DNA of 64,000 bases from Mesorhizobium sp. AR02 (GCF_024746835.1 NZ_CP080531.1:124001-188000), one strand, 5' to 3'. Positions 1 to 8,315 are shown, numbered from the stretch's first letter. The notes: generated by a model not told the origin, from the sequence alone. Translations and numbers: made by a program.

Positions 1-1328
1 CAAGTGCGCGCTATGGGCTGACCAACCGGCTGACACTGGAAGGCCACGTCGAAGGCGGCGAAGATCTTGTGAATGGCGGCGCCGGCATAGCGTTTCCGCT
101 CAGCTATTTCGGCGCAGCCTCCATTGCTGCGGCCGGCAGTCGTCACAATGGCCAGACGGGCGCGCTCGTCAACGCCTCGCTTGAGCTGAGCTACGATGGG
201 TGGTCGCTCTATGGCCGCATGCAGCGCGCGTTCGGGGACTACGAGGACATTGCATCGGTCACCGCCGAGATCAATGCTGTACCGGGTCCGAACGAGTTCC
301 CGATCTTCACAGCCGGCGTTTCTCGCGCGCTCGATCAGGTAACGCTGAGCGTGCCGATGCCGCTTGATTTTTCAAACCTCAACCTCTCCTACGCGCACCT
401 TAAGAGCGCCGAGGGAGAGAGCAGCCAGATCGTCGGCGTTTCGTACAGCCAGACAGTGTTCAAGGACAGCAGCTTCTATGCCACCGCCTTCACCGACCTT
501 GACGACAAAAACAGCTTTGGCGTGTTTGCGGGCATCTCCGTACCGCTCGGCCGTGATGTCACCGCCTCAACCGGGGTCGCAGACGGCCCCGACGGCGTGT
601 CGGTGGTCGCCGACATCGCCAAGTCCGAACGGCTGGAGAACGGCAGCATCGGCTGGCGTGCCAGGACGTCCGAGGGCGGCACACCCAACCGGTCTGCGGC
701 CGCCAGCTACCGTTCACCATGGGCGCGCGTAGAGGCCGGCATCCAGCAATTCGACAAGAGCGTTCGCGGAACCGCGGAACTCGATGGGGCAATCGCCGTC
801 GCCGGTGGCGGCGTTTTTGCCACCAACCACATCAACGACGCGTTCGCGGTTGTCGATGTCGGTGTTGCTGGCGTGGAAGTCCAGCACCAGAACAGGCGGG
901 TCGGCGTCAGCAACCGGCAGGGAAAGATCCTGGTTCCCGATCTGAACTCCTACGAAGACAATACCATTTCCATCGACCCAAGGAACTTGCCGGTCGATGC
1001 CGATGTGCCGGAGACGCGCAAAATCGTCGTGCCGGCCGGTCGAAGTGGCGTCGTCCTTGATTTCGGCGTCTCAAAGGCTGCCGATGCGGCGCTTGTCTCC
1101 CTGGTCGACAGCAAAGGCACGCCGATCGCCGTCGGCGCCAAGGGCCGTGTCGAGGGCGCCGACGAGGAATTCGTGATCGGCTATGACGGCGAGGCCTATA
1201 TCCGCACCCTCCACCGACAAAATGCCGTGGCCATTGAATTGCCGGATGGCAGCTCGTGTCGAGCCGAATTCGCCTATCGAGCGGTACCCGGCCAACAGGT
1301 GGTCATAAAGCAGGTCATCTGTTCTTGA
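1..1328 (+). CDS. Fimbrial outer-membrane usher protein, Csu type (5' partial)
   Basis: This is the C-terminal ~440 residues of a chaperone-usher pilus usher, the beta-barrel that assembles and secretes pilus subunits across the outer membrane. The frame is open from base 3, so the true start is upstream. The first visible residues, RYGLTNRLTLEGHVEGGEDL, are typical of the usher barrel ('YGLT..LTLEGHVEGG'). Repeated beta-strand patterns follow, then the usher C-terminal plug/carboxyl domain, ending in a Cys-containing tail (CRAEF...VICS). It stops 14 bases before the SCPU adhesin gene, fitting a Csu-type operon of subunits, chaperone, usher and tip adhesin. Family assignment rests on motif recall, and most of the gene is outside the window. 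Confidence 0.88.
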   Translation, partial: SARYGLTNRLTLEGHVEGGEDLVNGGAGIAFPLSYFGAASIAAAGSRHNGQTGALVNASLELSYDGWSLYGRMQRAFGDYEDIASVTAEINAVPGPNEFPIFTAGVSRALDQVTLSVPMPLDFSNLNLSYAHLKSAEGESSQIVGVSYSQTVFKDSSFYATAFTDLDDKNSFGVFAGISVPLGRDVTASTGVADGPDGVSVVADIAKSERLENGSIGWRARTSEGGTPNRSAAASYRSPWARVEAGIQQFDKSVRGTAELDGAIAVAGGGVFATNHINDAFAVVDVGVAGVEVQHQNRRVGVSNRQGKILVPDLNSYEDNTISIDPRNLPVDADVPETRKIVVPAGRSGVVLDFGVSKAADAALVSLVDSKGTPIAVGAKGRVEGADEEFVIGYDGEAYIRTLHRQNAVAIELPDGSSCRAEFAYRAVPGQQVVIKQVICS

Positions 1329-1342
1329 GGCGAGGACGAACA

Positions 1343-2281
1343 ATGCTGCGTTTCGCTATGCTGTCGGCCGCCCTGCTCTTGCCGACCGTTGCCTGGGCCC
1401 AAAGCTGCAGCTTTGGCGTATCGGCGATGAATTTCGGGTCGGTCGACACGCTTTCCGGTTCACCAAGCAATTCAACAGCCACGCTCAGCGTAAACTGCTC
1501 CGGATTGTTGTTGCAGCGCATCCTCATCTGTCCAAATCTGGGTACGGGCAGCGGCGGTGCGACGGCTTCGGCTCGTCAAATGCTGAGCGGCGCCAATCAT
1601 CTCAACTACCAGCTTTATTCGGATTCCGCGCGCTCGGTGGTGTGGGGCTCCTATGCGTGGCCGTATCCGCCGACGGCGCCGGGCTTTGCGCTGACGCTGA
1701 GCGTGCTCGGCAGCGGTTCAGCCAGCCAGACGATCTATGGCGCGGTATTGGGTGGACAGGCGATCGCGGTGCCGTCGACCTATCTCTCCACATTTTCCGG
1801 GAGCCACGTCGAGTTCCGCTATCGAGCCACTCCCAGCAACGATTGCAGCACCAGCGCAGGCTCCGTCGACAGACCCACATTCACGATCAACGCGATCGTT
1901 CCGGCCAATTGTCTGCTGGCAATCCAGAACATCGATTTCGGATCAAACGGCATTCTGGGCGCCAATGTCGATGCGACTGGCGGGGTTTCCATCACCTGCA
2001 CCCCGGGCACGCCCTATACAGTGTCGCTCAGCAACGGAACGACTGGTTCGGCCCCAACCGCGCGCAAGATGTCCAAGGGCGTGGAAACCGTAACCTACGG
2101 CCTCTACAAGGATAACGCACGCAGCCAGGTGTGGGGCGACGCAGCGACGCCAGGCAGTACGGTTGCGGGAGGCGGCAGCGGTGCGGCGCAAAATCTCACC
2201 ATCTACGGCCGTGTTCCCGCGCAAACGACACCTTCGGCCGGCGTCTATACCGATACCGTCGTCGTTACCGTGACCTATTAG
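1343..2281 (+). CDS. Spore coat U (SCPU) domain adhesin, two tandem domains (CsuE-like)
   Basis: 312-residue exported protein. The signal peptide is MLRFAMLSAALLLPTVAWAQ. Two SCPU domains follow: about residues 21-165 (begins SCSFGVSAMNFGSVD) and 170-312 (begins CLLAIQNIDFGSNG). Each has the family pattern of N-terminal Cys, FGS, an 'ARxM' turn, 'YxLYxDxxRSxVWG' and 'xTIYGxV'. Two-domain SCPU proteins in Csu pili are tip adhesins, whereas single-domain ones form the rod. I chose ATG 1343 over upstream in-frame starts because it gives a clean signal peptide just after the usher stop. It is probably the last gene of the pilus operon, since a strong hairpin follows at 2295-2326. Confidence 0.9.
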   Translation: MLRFAMLSAALLLPTVAWAQSCSFGVSAMNFGSVDTLSGSPSNSTATLSVNCSGLLLQRILICPNLGTGSGGATASARQMLSGANHLNYQLYSDSARSVVWGSYAWPYPPTAPGFALTLSVLGSGSASQTIYGAVLGGQAIAVPSTYLSTFSGSHVEFRYRATPSNDCSTSAGSVDRPTFTINAIVPANCLLAIQNIDFGSNGILGANVDATGGVSITCTPGTPYTVSLSNGTTGSAPTARKMSKGVETVTYGLYKDNARSQVWGDAATPGSTVAGGGSGAAQNLTIYGRVPAQTTPSAGVYTDTVVVTVTY

Positions 2282-2294
2282 GCCGCTGCATCAG

Positions 2295-2326
2295 AGCGCC
2301 GCGCGTCCAGAAGAACGCGCGGCGCT
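2295..2326. terminator. Bidirectional hairpin between convergent genes
   Basis: Perfect 12-bp inverted repeat (AGCGCCGCGCGT at 2295-2306, complement at 2315-2326) with an 8-base loop. It lies between the stop of the SCPU gene (plus) and the stop of the binding-protein gene (minus). There is no T-tract, so the terminator role is inferred from position and stem strength. Confidence 0.65.
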
Positions 2327-2352
2327 GCAATGCCGCTAGATGATGTCAGCGA

Positions 2353-3474
2353 CTACTGCGCGATCGGCGCGTATTTGCCGTCATGCCACTGGTTGATGTC
2401 GTAGCTGGCATTCTTGAGGTCACCCTTTTCGTCGAAGGTGACATCGCCGACGACAGTGCTGATCGGCGTGCCGTTCTTCAGCGCTTCGGCAACCTTGGCC
2501 GGATCGTCGCTGCCGGCACGCTTGATGCCTTCGGCGAAAGCCTGGACGACGGCGTAGGAGAACAGGGTGAAGCCTTCCGGCACGAAGCCGCCGGCCTTGA
2601 TCTTCTCGACAGCCGCCTTGGCTTCCGGCTTTGCCTGCGGGTCCGACGGGAACACGAACATGGTGCCCTCGCCGGCCGGGCCGGCAACCTGCCAGAATTC
2701 CGGCGAAGCAATGGAGTCCGGCATGATCAGCTGGAACTTCAGGTTCTGTTCGGCCGACTGACGCAGGATCAGGCCAGCTTCAGGATGGTAGCCGCCGAAA
2801 TAGACGACGTCGGCCTTGAGATCCTTGAGCTTGGTGACAAGCGCCGAATAGTCCTTCTCACCGGGATTGATGGCGTCATAGTAGACTTCCTTGAGGCCGC
2901 CAGTGTTCATGGTTGCCCTGACGGCATCGGCCACGCCCTGACCGTAGGCGCTCTTGTCGTGCAGGATGACGACGTTCTTGCCGGCAAACTTCTTGGCGAT
3001 CCATGGGCCGATGAAGGCACCCTGTGCGTCGTCACGCGTATAGAGACGCATGATTGTCGGCCAGCCGGCCTTCGCGGCCGCGTCGGTCAGCACCGGGTTC
3101 GAGGAAGCCGGGCTCATCATCAGGGCACCGGCTTCGGCATAGACGGCCGAGGCCGGAATGCTCGAGCCCGAGCAGGCATGGCCATCGATGAACTTGACGC
3201 CGTTGGCGACGATGCGGTTGGCGACCGACACGGCCTGCTTGGGATCGCACTGATCGTCCTCGATGTCGAGCTTGATCATCGAGCCGTTGACGCCGCCCGC
3301 GGCATTGATGGCGTCGGCGGCGGCCTGTGCGCCCTGCTTGAACTGATCGCCGATGGTGGCGAGCTGTCCGGTCATCGGGCCGACCACCGAAACGGTGATG
3401 TCGTCGGCTAATGCGACCGGCGCACTCATCATCAGGCCGAAAATGGCCGCGCTCAAAATACTCATTTTTTTCAT
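2353..3474 (-). CDS. Branched-chain amino acid ABC transporter substrate-binding protein (LivK/BraC family)
   Basis: 373-residue periplasmic binding protein of the Leu/Ile/Val-binding family (type I periplasmic fold). Signal peptide MKKMSILSAAIFGLMMSAPVALA. The mature protein starts DDITVSVVGPMTGQLATIGD, the usual LivK opening. The body contains GAQAAADAINAAGGVNG, DDQCDPKQAVSVANRIV and FIDGHACSGSSIPAS, all family landmarks. Start chosen at 3474 because GGAGGAG lies about 10 bases upstream and the signal peptide begins there; a longer frame exists but is not signal-like. No permease or ATPase gene is adjacent, so this is an orphan binding protein that would have to share a transporter encoded elsewhere. 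Ligand specificity cannot be read from the sequence. Confidence 0.93.
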   Translation of the reverse strand: MKKMSILSAAIFGLMMSAPVALADDITVSVVGPMTGQLATIGDQFKQGAQAAADAINAAGGVNGSMIKLDIEDDQCDPKQAVSVANRIVANGVKFIDGHACSGSSIPASAVYAEAGALMMSPASSNPVLTDAAAKAGWPTIMRLYTRDDAQGAFIGPWIAKKFAGKNVVILHDKSAYGQGVADAVRATMNTGGLKEVYYDAINPGEKDYSALVTKLKDLKADVVYFGGYHPEAGLILRQSAEQNLKFQLIMPDSIASPEFWQVAGPAGEGTMFVFPSDPQAKPEAKAAVEKIKAGGFVPEGFTLFSYAVVQAFAEGIKRAGSDDPAKVAEALKNGTPISTVVGDVTFDEKGDLKNASYDINQWHDGKYAPIAQ

Positions 3475-3611
3475 GACAATAAAACTCCTCCACTCACGCG
3501 CGGCCGCCCCGGCCGCGCTTCTTCCAGAGAGGCGGGACAATTTCATCCTTCATTGGGCCTGTCTAGGCGCATTGGCACCGCTCGATTGGGCCTGCGAGGC
3601 GTCATTCAAGC

Positions 3612-3655
3612 AAAAAAGCCACGCCAGCCTTGTTCCGGCTGGTCGTGGCTTTTTT
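3612..3655. terminator. Intrinsic bidirectional terminator
   Basis: AAAAAAGCCACG (3612-3623) pairs with CGTGGCTTTTTT (3644-3655). Inside it CCAGCC (3624-3629) pairs with GGCTGG (3637-3642), with a single bulged T and a 7-base loop. A-run and T-run flanks on both sides make it a textbook rho-independent terminator in either direction. On the minus strand it would end transcription coming from the Sel1 gene. Confidence 0.85.
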
Positions 3656-3726
3656 TGCCTGTCGGGCTGTTTCCCCAGCGCCCCCGCGCCGCGAACCCCA
3701 ACGTCGCCTTCCCTGTCTTCCTGCTG

Positions 3727-3759
3727 ACCATGATCTTTCCCGATTTTCGGGATCATGGT
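3727..3759. repeat. Palindromic intergenic element (ATGATC...GATCAT type)
   Basis: ACCATGATC (3727-3735) is the reverse complement of GATCATGGT (3751-3759), with an inner CCCGA/TCGGG stem. The right half shares TTTTCGGGATCATG with the larger palindrome at 25933-26002. Such sequences are dispersed in many copies in Mesorhizobium-type genomes, by recall. Confidence 0.6.
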
Positions 3760-3901
3760 TCGTCGCGCGGCTTGGACCTGGCGGCCTGCCGCATTCTTGT
3801 TGTTGATGGCCTGTGGCCTGGCTGTCTGCGCAGCCTTATCCCTGTTTTGGCCCGACCGTCTTGGAGCGGTCTTGGCCGGAGCGTCCCCGTCTGGCAGAAC
3901 T

Positions 3902-4168
3902 TTAGTGCATGGTCATCCATTCGCGGGCTTCGCGCAGCGCCTTGGCGATCTCGACCTTCGACATGGCCGCCGACAGTTCAGAGCGCAGTTCCGCGGCGCG
4001 GGCCGAGCCCTTGATGGCGGCGATGTTGAACCATTTGTGGGCGGCAACGACGTCGGTCTCGCAGTCGCGGCCGGTCGCATACATCATGCCCAGTTCGAAA
4101 AGAATGTCGGCCTGGGCAGTTGCCCCCATGGCGCCGAAACCTGCTTCAAGCATTTCAAAACGTGCCAT
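3902..4168 (-). CDS. Small Sel1-like repeat protein
   Basis: 88-residue cytoplasmic protein without a signal peptide. Residues ~20-60 (ADILFELGMMYATGRDCETD.VAAHKWFNIAAIKGSARAAELR) form one Sel1/TPR-like helical repeat: LGxxYxxGxxxxxDxxxAxxWFxxAAxxGxxxA. The C-terminal part looks helical and charged. Sel1 repeats bind proteins; small single-repeat versions in rhizobia have no assigned function. Start 4168 is supported by AGGGGA just upstream. It stands alone, with a terminator about 250 bases downstream. Confidence 0.8.
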   Translation of the reverse strand: MARFEMLEAGFGAMGATAQADILFELGMMYATGRDCETDVVAAHKWFNIAAIKGSARAAELRSELSAAMSKVEIAKALREAREWMTMH

Positions 4169-4606
4169 TTTAGTCCCCTGTCTGGCTCCCGAGAGCTGCC
4201 TCCGTTTGTCTTGTCCGGGCCGCTCTTTCGATGCTTCCGAGAATGCCGATCAGGCTTGAATCCGTCGTTAAATGGCGTGCTTAATTTGAAGAAAACAAAG
4301 CTAAAACAAGAGGTAAACGCGCAAATTCGTTAAGGATACGAAGCCAGCAATTCAGCCGATTTGCGCCAAATTTGACGAAAATTTTCGCGGCCGGAATCAA
4401 CACTCCGCTAACCACGGGAAACAAACACGACGCGCCGGTCGTTTTCGTTTCGCCGCCGACAAGGCGAATTCGGGCGGCTTCAAAATGCCAAAGTCTTCCG
4501 TTGCGGCACCGCTTTTGTTTTGTCGGGAGCTGGATTAGCTTACGTTTGCGTAAGCGGCAGACCGGCGAGGCGGAGAATTCGGCCGGCTATCCAAAGGGAG
4601 CACGAC
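4169..4606. other. 438-base intergenic region, AT-rich, divergent promoters
   Basis: Lies between the divergent Sel1 (minus) and DUF2147-like (plus) genes. No gene is supported. The middle (about 4265-4400) is clearly more AT-rich than the flanks, as expected of promoter DNA. An 18-base palindrome at 4538-4555 lies 51 bases upstream of the DUF2147-like start. Confidence 0.5.
4538..4555. promoter_or_regulatory. Palindrome, possible operator
   Basis: GCTTACGTTTGCGTAAGC has perfect 7-base arms around a 4-base centre, a size and symmetry typical of a dimeric TetR/GntR/MerR-type repressor site. It sits in the likely promoter region of the gene starting at 4607. No cognate regulator is adjacent, so which protein binds is unknown. 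Confidence 0.4.
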
Positions 4607-4948
4607 ATGTTTCGAAAAGTGAGCCTGGCTCTTGCAGCCACATTGATGATTGCCGGGGCGGCGTGGGCCGATCCGATCGAGGGCAACTGGAAGACGCAAG
4701 CGGGCGACACCGCCGCCATTTCAGGCAGCGGCTCGTTCTCCATCACGCTCAAATCAGGAAAATATGCCGGCAAGACCATCGGCTCGCTGAAGGCAGCCGG
4801 CGACAACAAATATGCCGGCAGCATCACTGATCCGGCGAACGACAAGACCTATTCGGGCAAGGCGACATTGTCGGGCACCTCGCTCAAGATGAGCGGATGC
4901 GTGCTCGGCGGACTGATCTGCAAGAGCCAGACCTGGCACAAACTTTAA
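4607..4948 (+). CDS. Secreted DUF2147-like protein
   Basis: 113 residues. Signal peptide MFRKVSLALAATLMIAGAAWA, then DPIEGNWKTQAGDTAAISGSG, the start seen in DUF2147 proteins ('DPIeGxW.T'). The remainder is beta-rich, ending in GCVLGGLICKSQTWHKL, a family-like C-terminus with two Cys that could form a periplasmic disulfide. Function in the family is unknown; the fold is lipocalin-like by recall. Start 4607 has AAAGGGAG 7 bases upstream. Monocistronic by spacing. Confidence 0.85.
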   Translation: MFRKVSLALAATLMIAGAAWADPIEGNWKTQAGDTAAISGSGSFSITLKSGKYAGKTIGSLKAAGDNKYAGSITDPANDKTYSGKATLSGTSLKMSGCVLGGLICKSQTWHKL

Positions 4949-5096
4949 TTCTGCTGAGTGATATCGGGCGACCTCCAGACCAATGGAGACGCCCACACCT
5001 GCCCCACAAATTCAAACCAGACTTCGAGCAAAGCCCTTGAAATAACCCGTTAACAGGTTCTTACTTGCTGCAGGCAGGTTGGGGCTCTGTCAGGTT

Positions 5097-6131
5097 ATGC
5101 GTCCAGTTTCTCTAGTTGTAGCAGTTGGGTCAATTGTCGCGGCAGCGGCGTCTCCGGTTTGGGCGCTAGAGTACACTCCAGTTTCCTCTCCAGGCCAACA
5201 GCCATTCCTAGTGGTCTCCGGAGAATTTGGCGTCAGCGAACCACTGACAGCATTCACAAACGCCGTTGTAAGCAGCGGGGCCAGGGTGATTGTCTTCAAC
5301 TCCCCCGGAGGCAGCGTCGGCACTGCAATACAGCTAGGACGTATGATCCGGACAGCGGGCTTGGACACACTCCAAGTTCGCCAATTGCAGTGCGCCTCGG
5401 CTTGCTCACTTGCCTTCTTGGGTGGTGTCCGCCGAGTTGCAGATGCGGGCTCCATTGGCGTTCACAGGGCATCTTTCGATACGAATAGCGGAATGTCCGC
5501 TGATGAAGCTGTGGCTCAAATCCAGGCCGGAACTGCTCAGGTCATGGCCTACATGACGGAAATGGGAGTAGACCCCAAGCTCATGGAAGTAGCCTTGAGC
5601 TACGACAGGTCCGACATGAGGTACCTATCGGCCAGCGAAATGGCGGAAATGCGGGTGACCAACGTCGCGGTCACGCAATCGCCGGTAGATACATCTCAGG
5701 TGCCCACGAGCTCCAATCCTGCGCCTGTGCCAGATGTCAACTCCAAGCAAGAGTTGGAGGGCGCTGCGGTAGCGTTCATTAAGGGGCTTATAGAGCACCA
5801 TGGGGACAACGCCGATTTGGCTCTCGCTGAGGTTCAGTCTTCCTACGCTCCCACCGTTGACTACTATGGGAAGCTGACAGACCTAGGCTCGATCATTCAG
5901 GACAAGCGAAACTATTTCGAGCGTTGGCCCGAGCGGGGATACAACGTTCGCGATGGTAGCCTGATGGTCTCCTGCGCTAACGACAGATGCATGGTCTCGG
6001 GCACCTATGACTGGATCGTGCGTAGCCTGCCTAGGCACAAGCAGGCAAAGGGCGTAGCGAACTTTAGCTACACGATATCGATTGGGTCCAACCCCAAGAT
6101 CGTTGCAGAGACTAGCAAAGTCTTGCGCTGA
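5097..6131 (+). CDS. Exported ClpP/crotonase-fold protein (COG3904-like), unknown substrate
   Basis: 344 residues. Signal peptide MRPVSLVVAVGSIVAAAASPVWA. Residues ~35-150 resemble periplasmic ClpP-like proteins: a beta strand, then VIVFNSPGGSVGTAIQLGRMIR, then QLQCASACSLAFLGGVRRVADAGSIGVHRASF. The Ser in CASACS would be the nucleophile and the following Gly-rich turn the oxyanion region, as in the SppA/NfeD type. The C-terminal ~130 residues, with a Cys pair (SCANDRCMV), are a domain I do not recognise. An in-frame TTG at 5079 exists, but ATG 5097 gives the clean signal peptide. Codon use is less GC-biased than in neighbours (many CTA, GTA, AGC/TCC), suggesting recent acquisition. Confidence 0.75.
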   Translation: MRPVSLVVAVGSIVAAAASPVWALEYTPVSSPGQQPFLVVSGEFGVSEPLTAFTNAVVSSGARVIVFNSPGGSVGTAIQLGRMIRTAGLDTLQVRQLQCASACSLAFLGGVRRVADAGSIGVHRASFDTNSGMSADEAVAQIQAGTAQVMAYMTEMGVDPKLMEVALSYDRSDMRYLSASEMAEMRVTNVAVTQSPVDTSQVPTSSNPAPVPDVNSKQELEGAAVAFIKGLIEHHGDNADLALAEVQSSYAPTVDYYGKLTDLGSIIQDKRNYFERWPERGYNVRDGSLMVSCANDRCMVSGTYDWIVRSLPRHKQAKGVANFSYTISIGSNPKIVAETSKVLR

Positions 6132-6261
6132 TAGAGGGTGAGTTCTACCCGCCGGCAGGCCCCGTTTTCGTTTCAGCGGCACGTCGAGCCCTGGTGCTCT
6201 CGCCCTGCTCACTGTGGCCGTCCGGGCTCGCGGCGACCCGGTCAGATCCCGTCAATCAATT

Positions 6262-6306
6262 TGAACCGCAGATGAACGCCGGCATCAGAGCCGGTTCAGA
6301 GGCGTT
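6262..6306 (+). promoter_or_regulatory. Two interleaved inverted repeats upstream of a small gene
   Basis: TGAACCG (6262-6268) pairs with CGGTTCA (6292-6298), and AACGCC (6275-6280) pairs with GGCGTT (6301-6306). The second left arm lies inside the loop of the first stem, so the two helices could form a pseudoknot or alternate. It ends 37 bases before the start of the 51-residue peptide gene and would be in its 5' leader. Confidence 0.4.
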
Positions 6307-6343
6307 GGGGCATTCTCTCCCGTGTTGAAGGAGACACGACCCA

Positions 6344-6499
6344 ATGCTTGCTCGCCGCTTCACCATCGTTTGCCTGCTGATGAGCCTGTTTGGGATGTTC
6401 TTCGCCATCCTCGTCGCTGAAGCGGGCCGTTCCCCCCGCTCCTGGGACGAAGCCACCAGAATGTGTGGCCTCGCCTGCCCGACCAACCTTCGCCACTGA
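6344..6499 (+). CDS. Small membrane peptide (51 aa), unknown
   Basis: The frame from ATG 6344 to TGA 6497-6499 encodes MLARRFTIVCLLMSLFGMFFAILVAEAGR followed by a short polar tail with two Cys. It has one hydrophobic helix (residues ~7-25) that could be a signal anchor or a cleaved signal (AEAG). AAGGAG lies 10 bases upstream of the ATG, a proper ribosome-binding site. No family recognised. It is preceded by the paired inverted repeats at 6262-6306. Confidence 0.5.
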   Translation: MLARRFTIVCLLMSLFGMFFAILVAEAGRSPRSWDEATRMCGLACPTNLRH

Positions 6500-6540
6500 G
6501 ACAAAGAAACCCGGACCTCGAACAGAAAAGCACAAACATC

Positions 6541-6735
6541 ATGAACCGCATCGCCGCCAACACCCTCAAGACCCTCCGGCTTCTGCCGCGGGCGGCGCTT
6601 GTCCTGATGCTTCTGGCCGCTCCGGTTCTGGCGGTGCCGATGATGCGCGCCGATGCCGGCTCGACGATCGAGGCGCCGGCCCTGAAGCAGTCCGGCGTGG
6701 GTTTCGTCCTGCTGGTCAGCCTGCAGCGGGGATAA
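6541..6735 (+). CDS. Possible small membrane peptide (64 aa), unknown
   Basis: Frame starting MNRIAANTLKTLRLLPRAAL with one hydrophobic helix (LVLMLLAAPVLAVPMM) and a second short hydrophobic C-terminal patch (VGFVLLVSL). It lies 41 bases after the 51-residue peptide gene on the same strand. The ribosome-binding site is weak, and no homologous family comes to mind. Listed because of gene order and the signal-like N-terminus. Confidence 0.35.
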   Translation: MNRIAANTLKTLRLLPRAALVLMLLAAPVLAVPMMRADAGSTIEAPALKQSGVGFVLLVSLQRG

Positions 6736-6809
6736 AGAAAAATGGCGGTTTGGGCGCCTTCGACGGCGACACCCCTCCCAACCGCCCGTCCAAGTCTCTA
6801 TATTGAGTC

Positions 6810-8315
6810 ATGGAAAAGCGAATCTACCCCCAGGCCATCGAATCAGTCGTCATGCCGGAGCCTTTTGGCCGGCAAAGCTTCGACAGCGCCGAAAAAGCCG
6901 TTGCCGCACTGCAGCTGCTCTACGACCGCAACACCAAGTTCCTGCGCGATGCCTTCGCCGCACTGGCGGCAGCCGGAGGCGACAGCAGCAAGCGCTACCG
7001 GGCCTTCTATCCCGAGATCGGCGTCACCACGAGTTCGTTCACCCAGGTCGACTCGCGCCAGGCCTATGGCCATATGCCGACGCCCGGCCATTTCGCCACC
7101 ACGATCACGCAGCCGCGGCTGTTCGAGCGGTACCTGATCGAACAGCTGCGCCTGATCATGCGCAACCACGGTGTCGCGGTCACGGTTTCGGAATCGACCA
7201 CACCCATTCCGCTGCATTTCGCCTTCCTGGAGGGAACTTATGTCGACGGGGCCGCTGCGGAGCGCATCAAGCGGCCGATCCGCGACCTGTTCGACGTGCC
7301 GGATCTCGACGGCACCGACGACCAGATTGCCAATGGCACGTTCGAAGTGGCCTTCGGCGAACCAAGACCGCTGGCACCATTCACGGCGCAGCGCATCGAC
7401 TATTCGCTGCACCGCATGACCCATTACACGGCGACCAGCCCGCAGCATTTCCAGAACTTCGTGCTGTTCACCAACTACCAGTTCTACATCGACGAGTTCG
7501 TCGCCCGCGCCCGCGACCTGATGGAGAAGGGCGGCGGCGGTTACGCAGAATTCGTCGAGCCGGGCAATGTCGTGACCAGGGCCGGACAGAGCGCGCCTGG
7601 CGAAGGCGTTGGACCGCAGCGCCTGCCGCAGATGCCGGCCTATCACCTGAAAAAGCCGAACCATGGCGGCATCACCATGGTCAACATCGGCGTTGGCCCT
7701 TCCAATGCCAAGACGATCACCGACCATATCGCCGTGCTGAGGCCGCATGCCTGGGTGATGCTTGGCCATTGCGCCGGGCTGCGCAACACCCAGGCGCTCG
7801 GCGACTATGTGCTGGCGCATGCCTATGTGCGCGAAGATCACGTGCTGGACGACGACCTTCCCGTCTGGGTGCCGATCCCGCCGCTGGCCGAGATCCAGGT
7901 TGCGCTGCAGGAAGCGGTCGCCGAAGTCACCGGCCTGTCGGGCTATGACCTGAAGCGCATCATGCGCACCGGCACGGTCGCCACCATCGACAACCGCAAC
8001 TGGGAACTGCGCGACCAGCGCGGACCGGTGCAGCGCCTGTCGCAGTCGCGTGCCATCGCGCTCGACATGGAATCGGCGACGATCGCCGCCAATGGCTTCC
8101 GCTTCCGCGTGCCCTACGGCACGCTGCTGTGCGTTTCCGACAAGCCACTGCATGGCGAGCTGAAACTGCCTGGCATGGCGACCGAGTTCTACAAGCGCCA
8201 GGTGGCGCAGCACCTGACCATCGGCATCAGGGCGATGGAGAAGCTGGCCGAGATGCCGATGGAGCGGCTGCATTCGCGCAAGCTCCGAAGCTTTTCGGAG
8301 ACAGCGTTCCAGTAG
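6810..8315 (+). CDS. amn: AMP nucleosidase
   Basis: 501 residues, the usual length for AMP nucleosidase, which hydrolyses AMP to adenine and ribose 5-phosphate in purine salvage in the cytoplasm. The N-terminal ~180 residues are the AMN-specific domain (SAEKAVAALQLLYDRNTKFLRDAF...). The C-terminal half is the nucleoside-phosphorylase fold: TMVNIGVGPSNAKTITDHIAVLRPHAWVMLGHCAGLR, then LDMESATIAANGFRFRVPYGTLLCVSDKPLHGE with the DMES and SDKPLHGE active-site signatures. ATG 6810 is the only sensible start. Probably monocistronic; the next gene starts about 100 bases downstream. Confidence 0.96.
   Translation: MEKRIYPQAIESVVMPEPFGRQSFDSAEKAVAALQLLYDRNTKFLRDAFAALAAAGGDSSKRYRAFYPEIGVTTSSFTQVDSRQAYGHMPTPGHFATTITQPRLFERYLIEQLRLIMRNHGVAVTVSESTTPIPLHFAFLEGTYVDGAAAERIKRPIRDLFDVPDLDGTDDQIANGTFEVAFGEPRPLAPFTAQRIDYSLHRMTHYTATSPQHFQNFVLFTNYQFYIDEFVARARDLMEKGGGGYAEFVEPGNVVTRAGQSAPGEGVGPQRLPQMPAYHLKKPNHGGITMVNIGVGPSNAKTITDHIAVLRPHAWVMLGHCAGLRNTQALGDYVLAHAYVREDHVLDDDLPVWVPIPPLAEIQVALQEAVAEVTGLSGYDLKRIMRTGTVATIDNRNWELRDQRGPVQRLSQSRAIALDMESATIAANGFRFRVPYGTLLCVSDKPLHGELKLPGMATEFYKRQVAQHLTIGIRAMEKLAEMPMERLHSRKLRSFSETAFQ

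Larger units (their letters stand above)
3475..3901. other. 427-base intergenic region
   Basis: No protein-coding gene is supported here. It holds the promoter side of the binding-protein gene, an intrinsic terminator (3612-3655) and a palindromic element (3727-3759). The stretch 3660-3900 has open frames on both strands but no ribosome-binding site or recognisable product. The terminator lies about 250 bases past the Sel1 gene stop, so a long 3' untranslated region or a small RNA could occupy 3656-3900. Confidence 0.5.

Noticed and set aside
3755..4333. Plus-strand frame with a hydrophobic N-terminus
   Set aside because: Most of it is antisense to the Sel1 gene, which has a ribosome-binding site and a family motif; this frame has neither.
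6843..8273. Long open frame on the minus strand across the AMP nucleosidase gene
   Set aside because: It lies wholly antisense to a gene with a clear family match; long antisense frames are common in GC-rich codon patterns. No ribosome-binding site or known domain.
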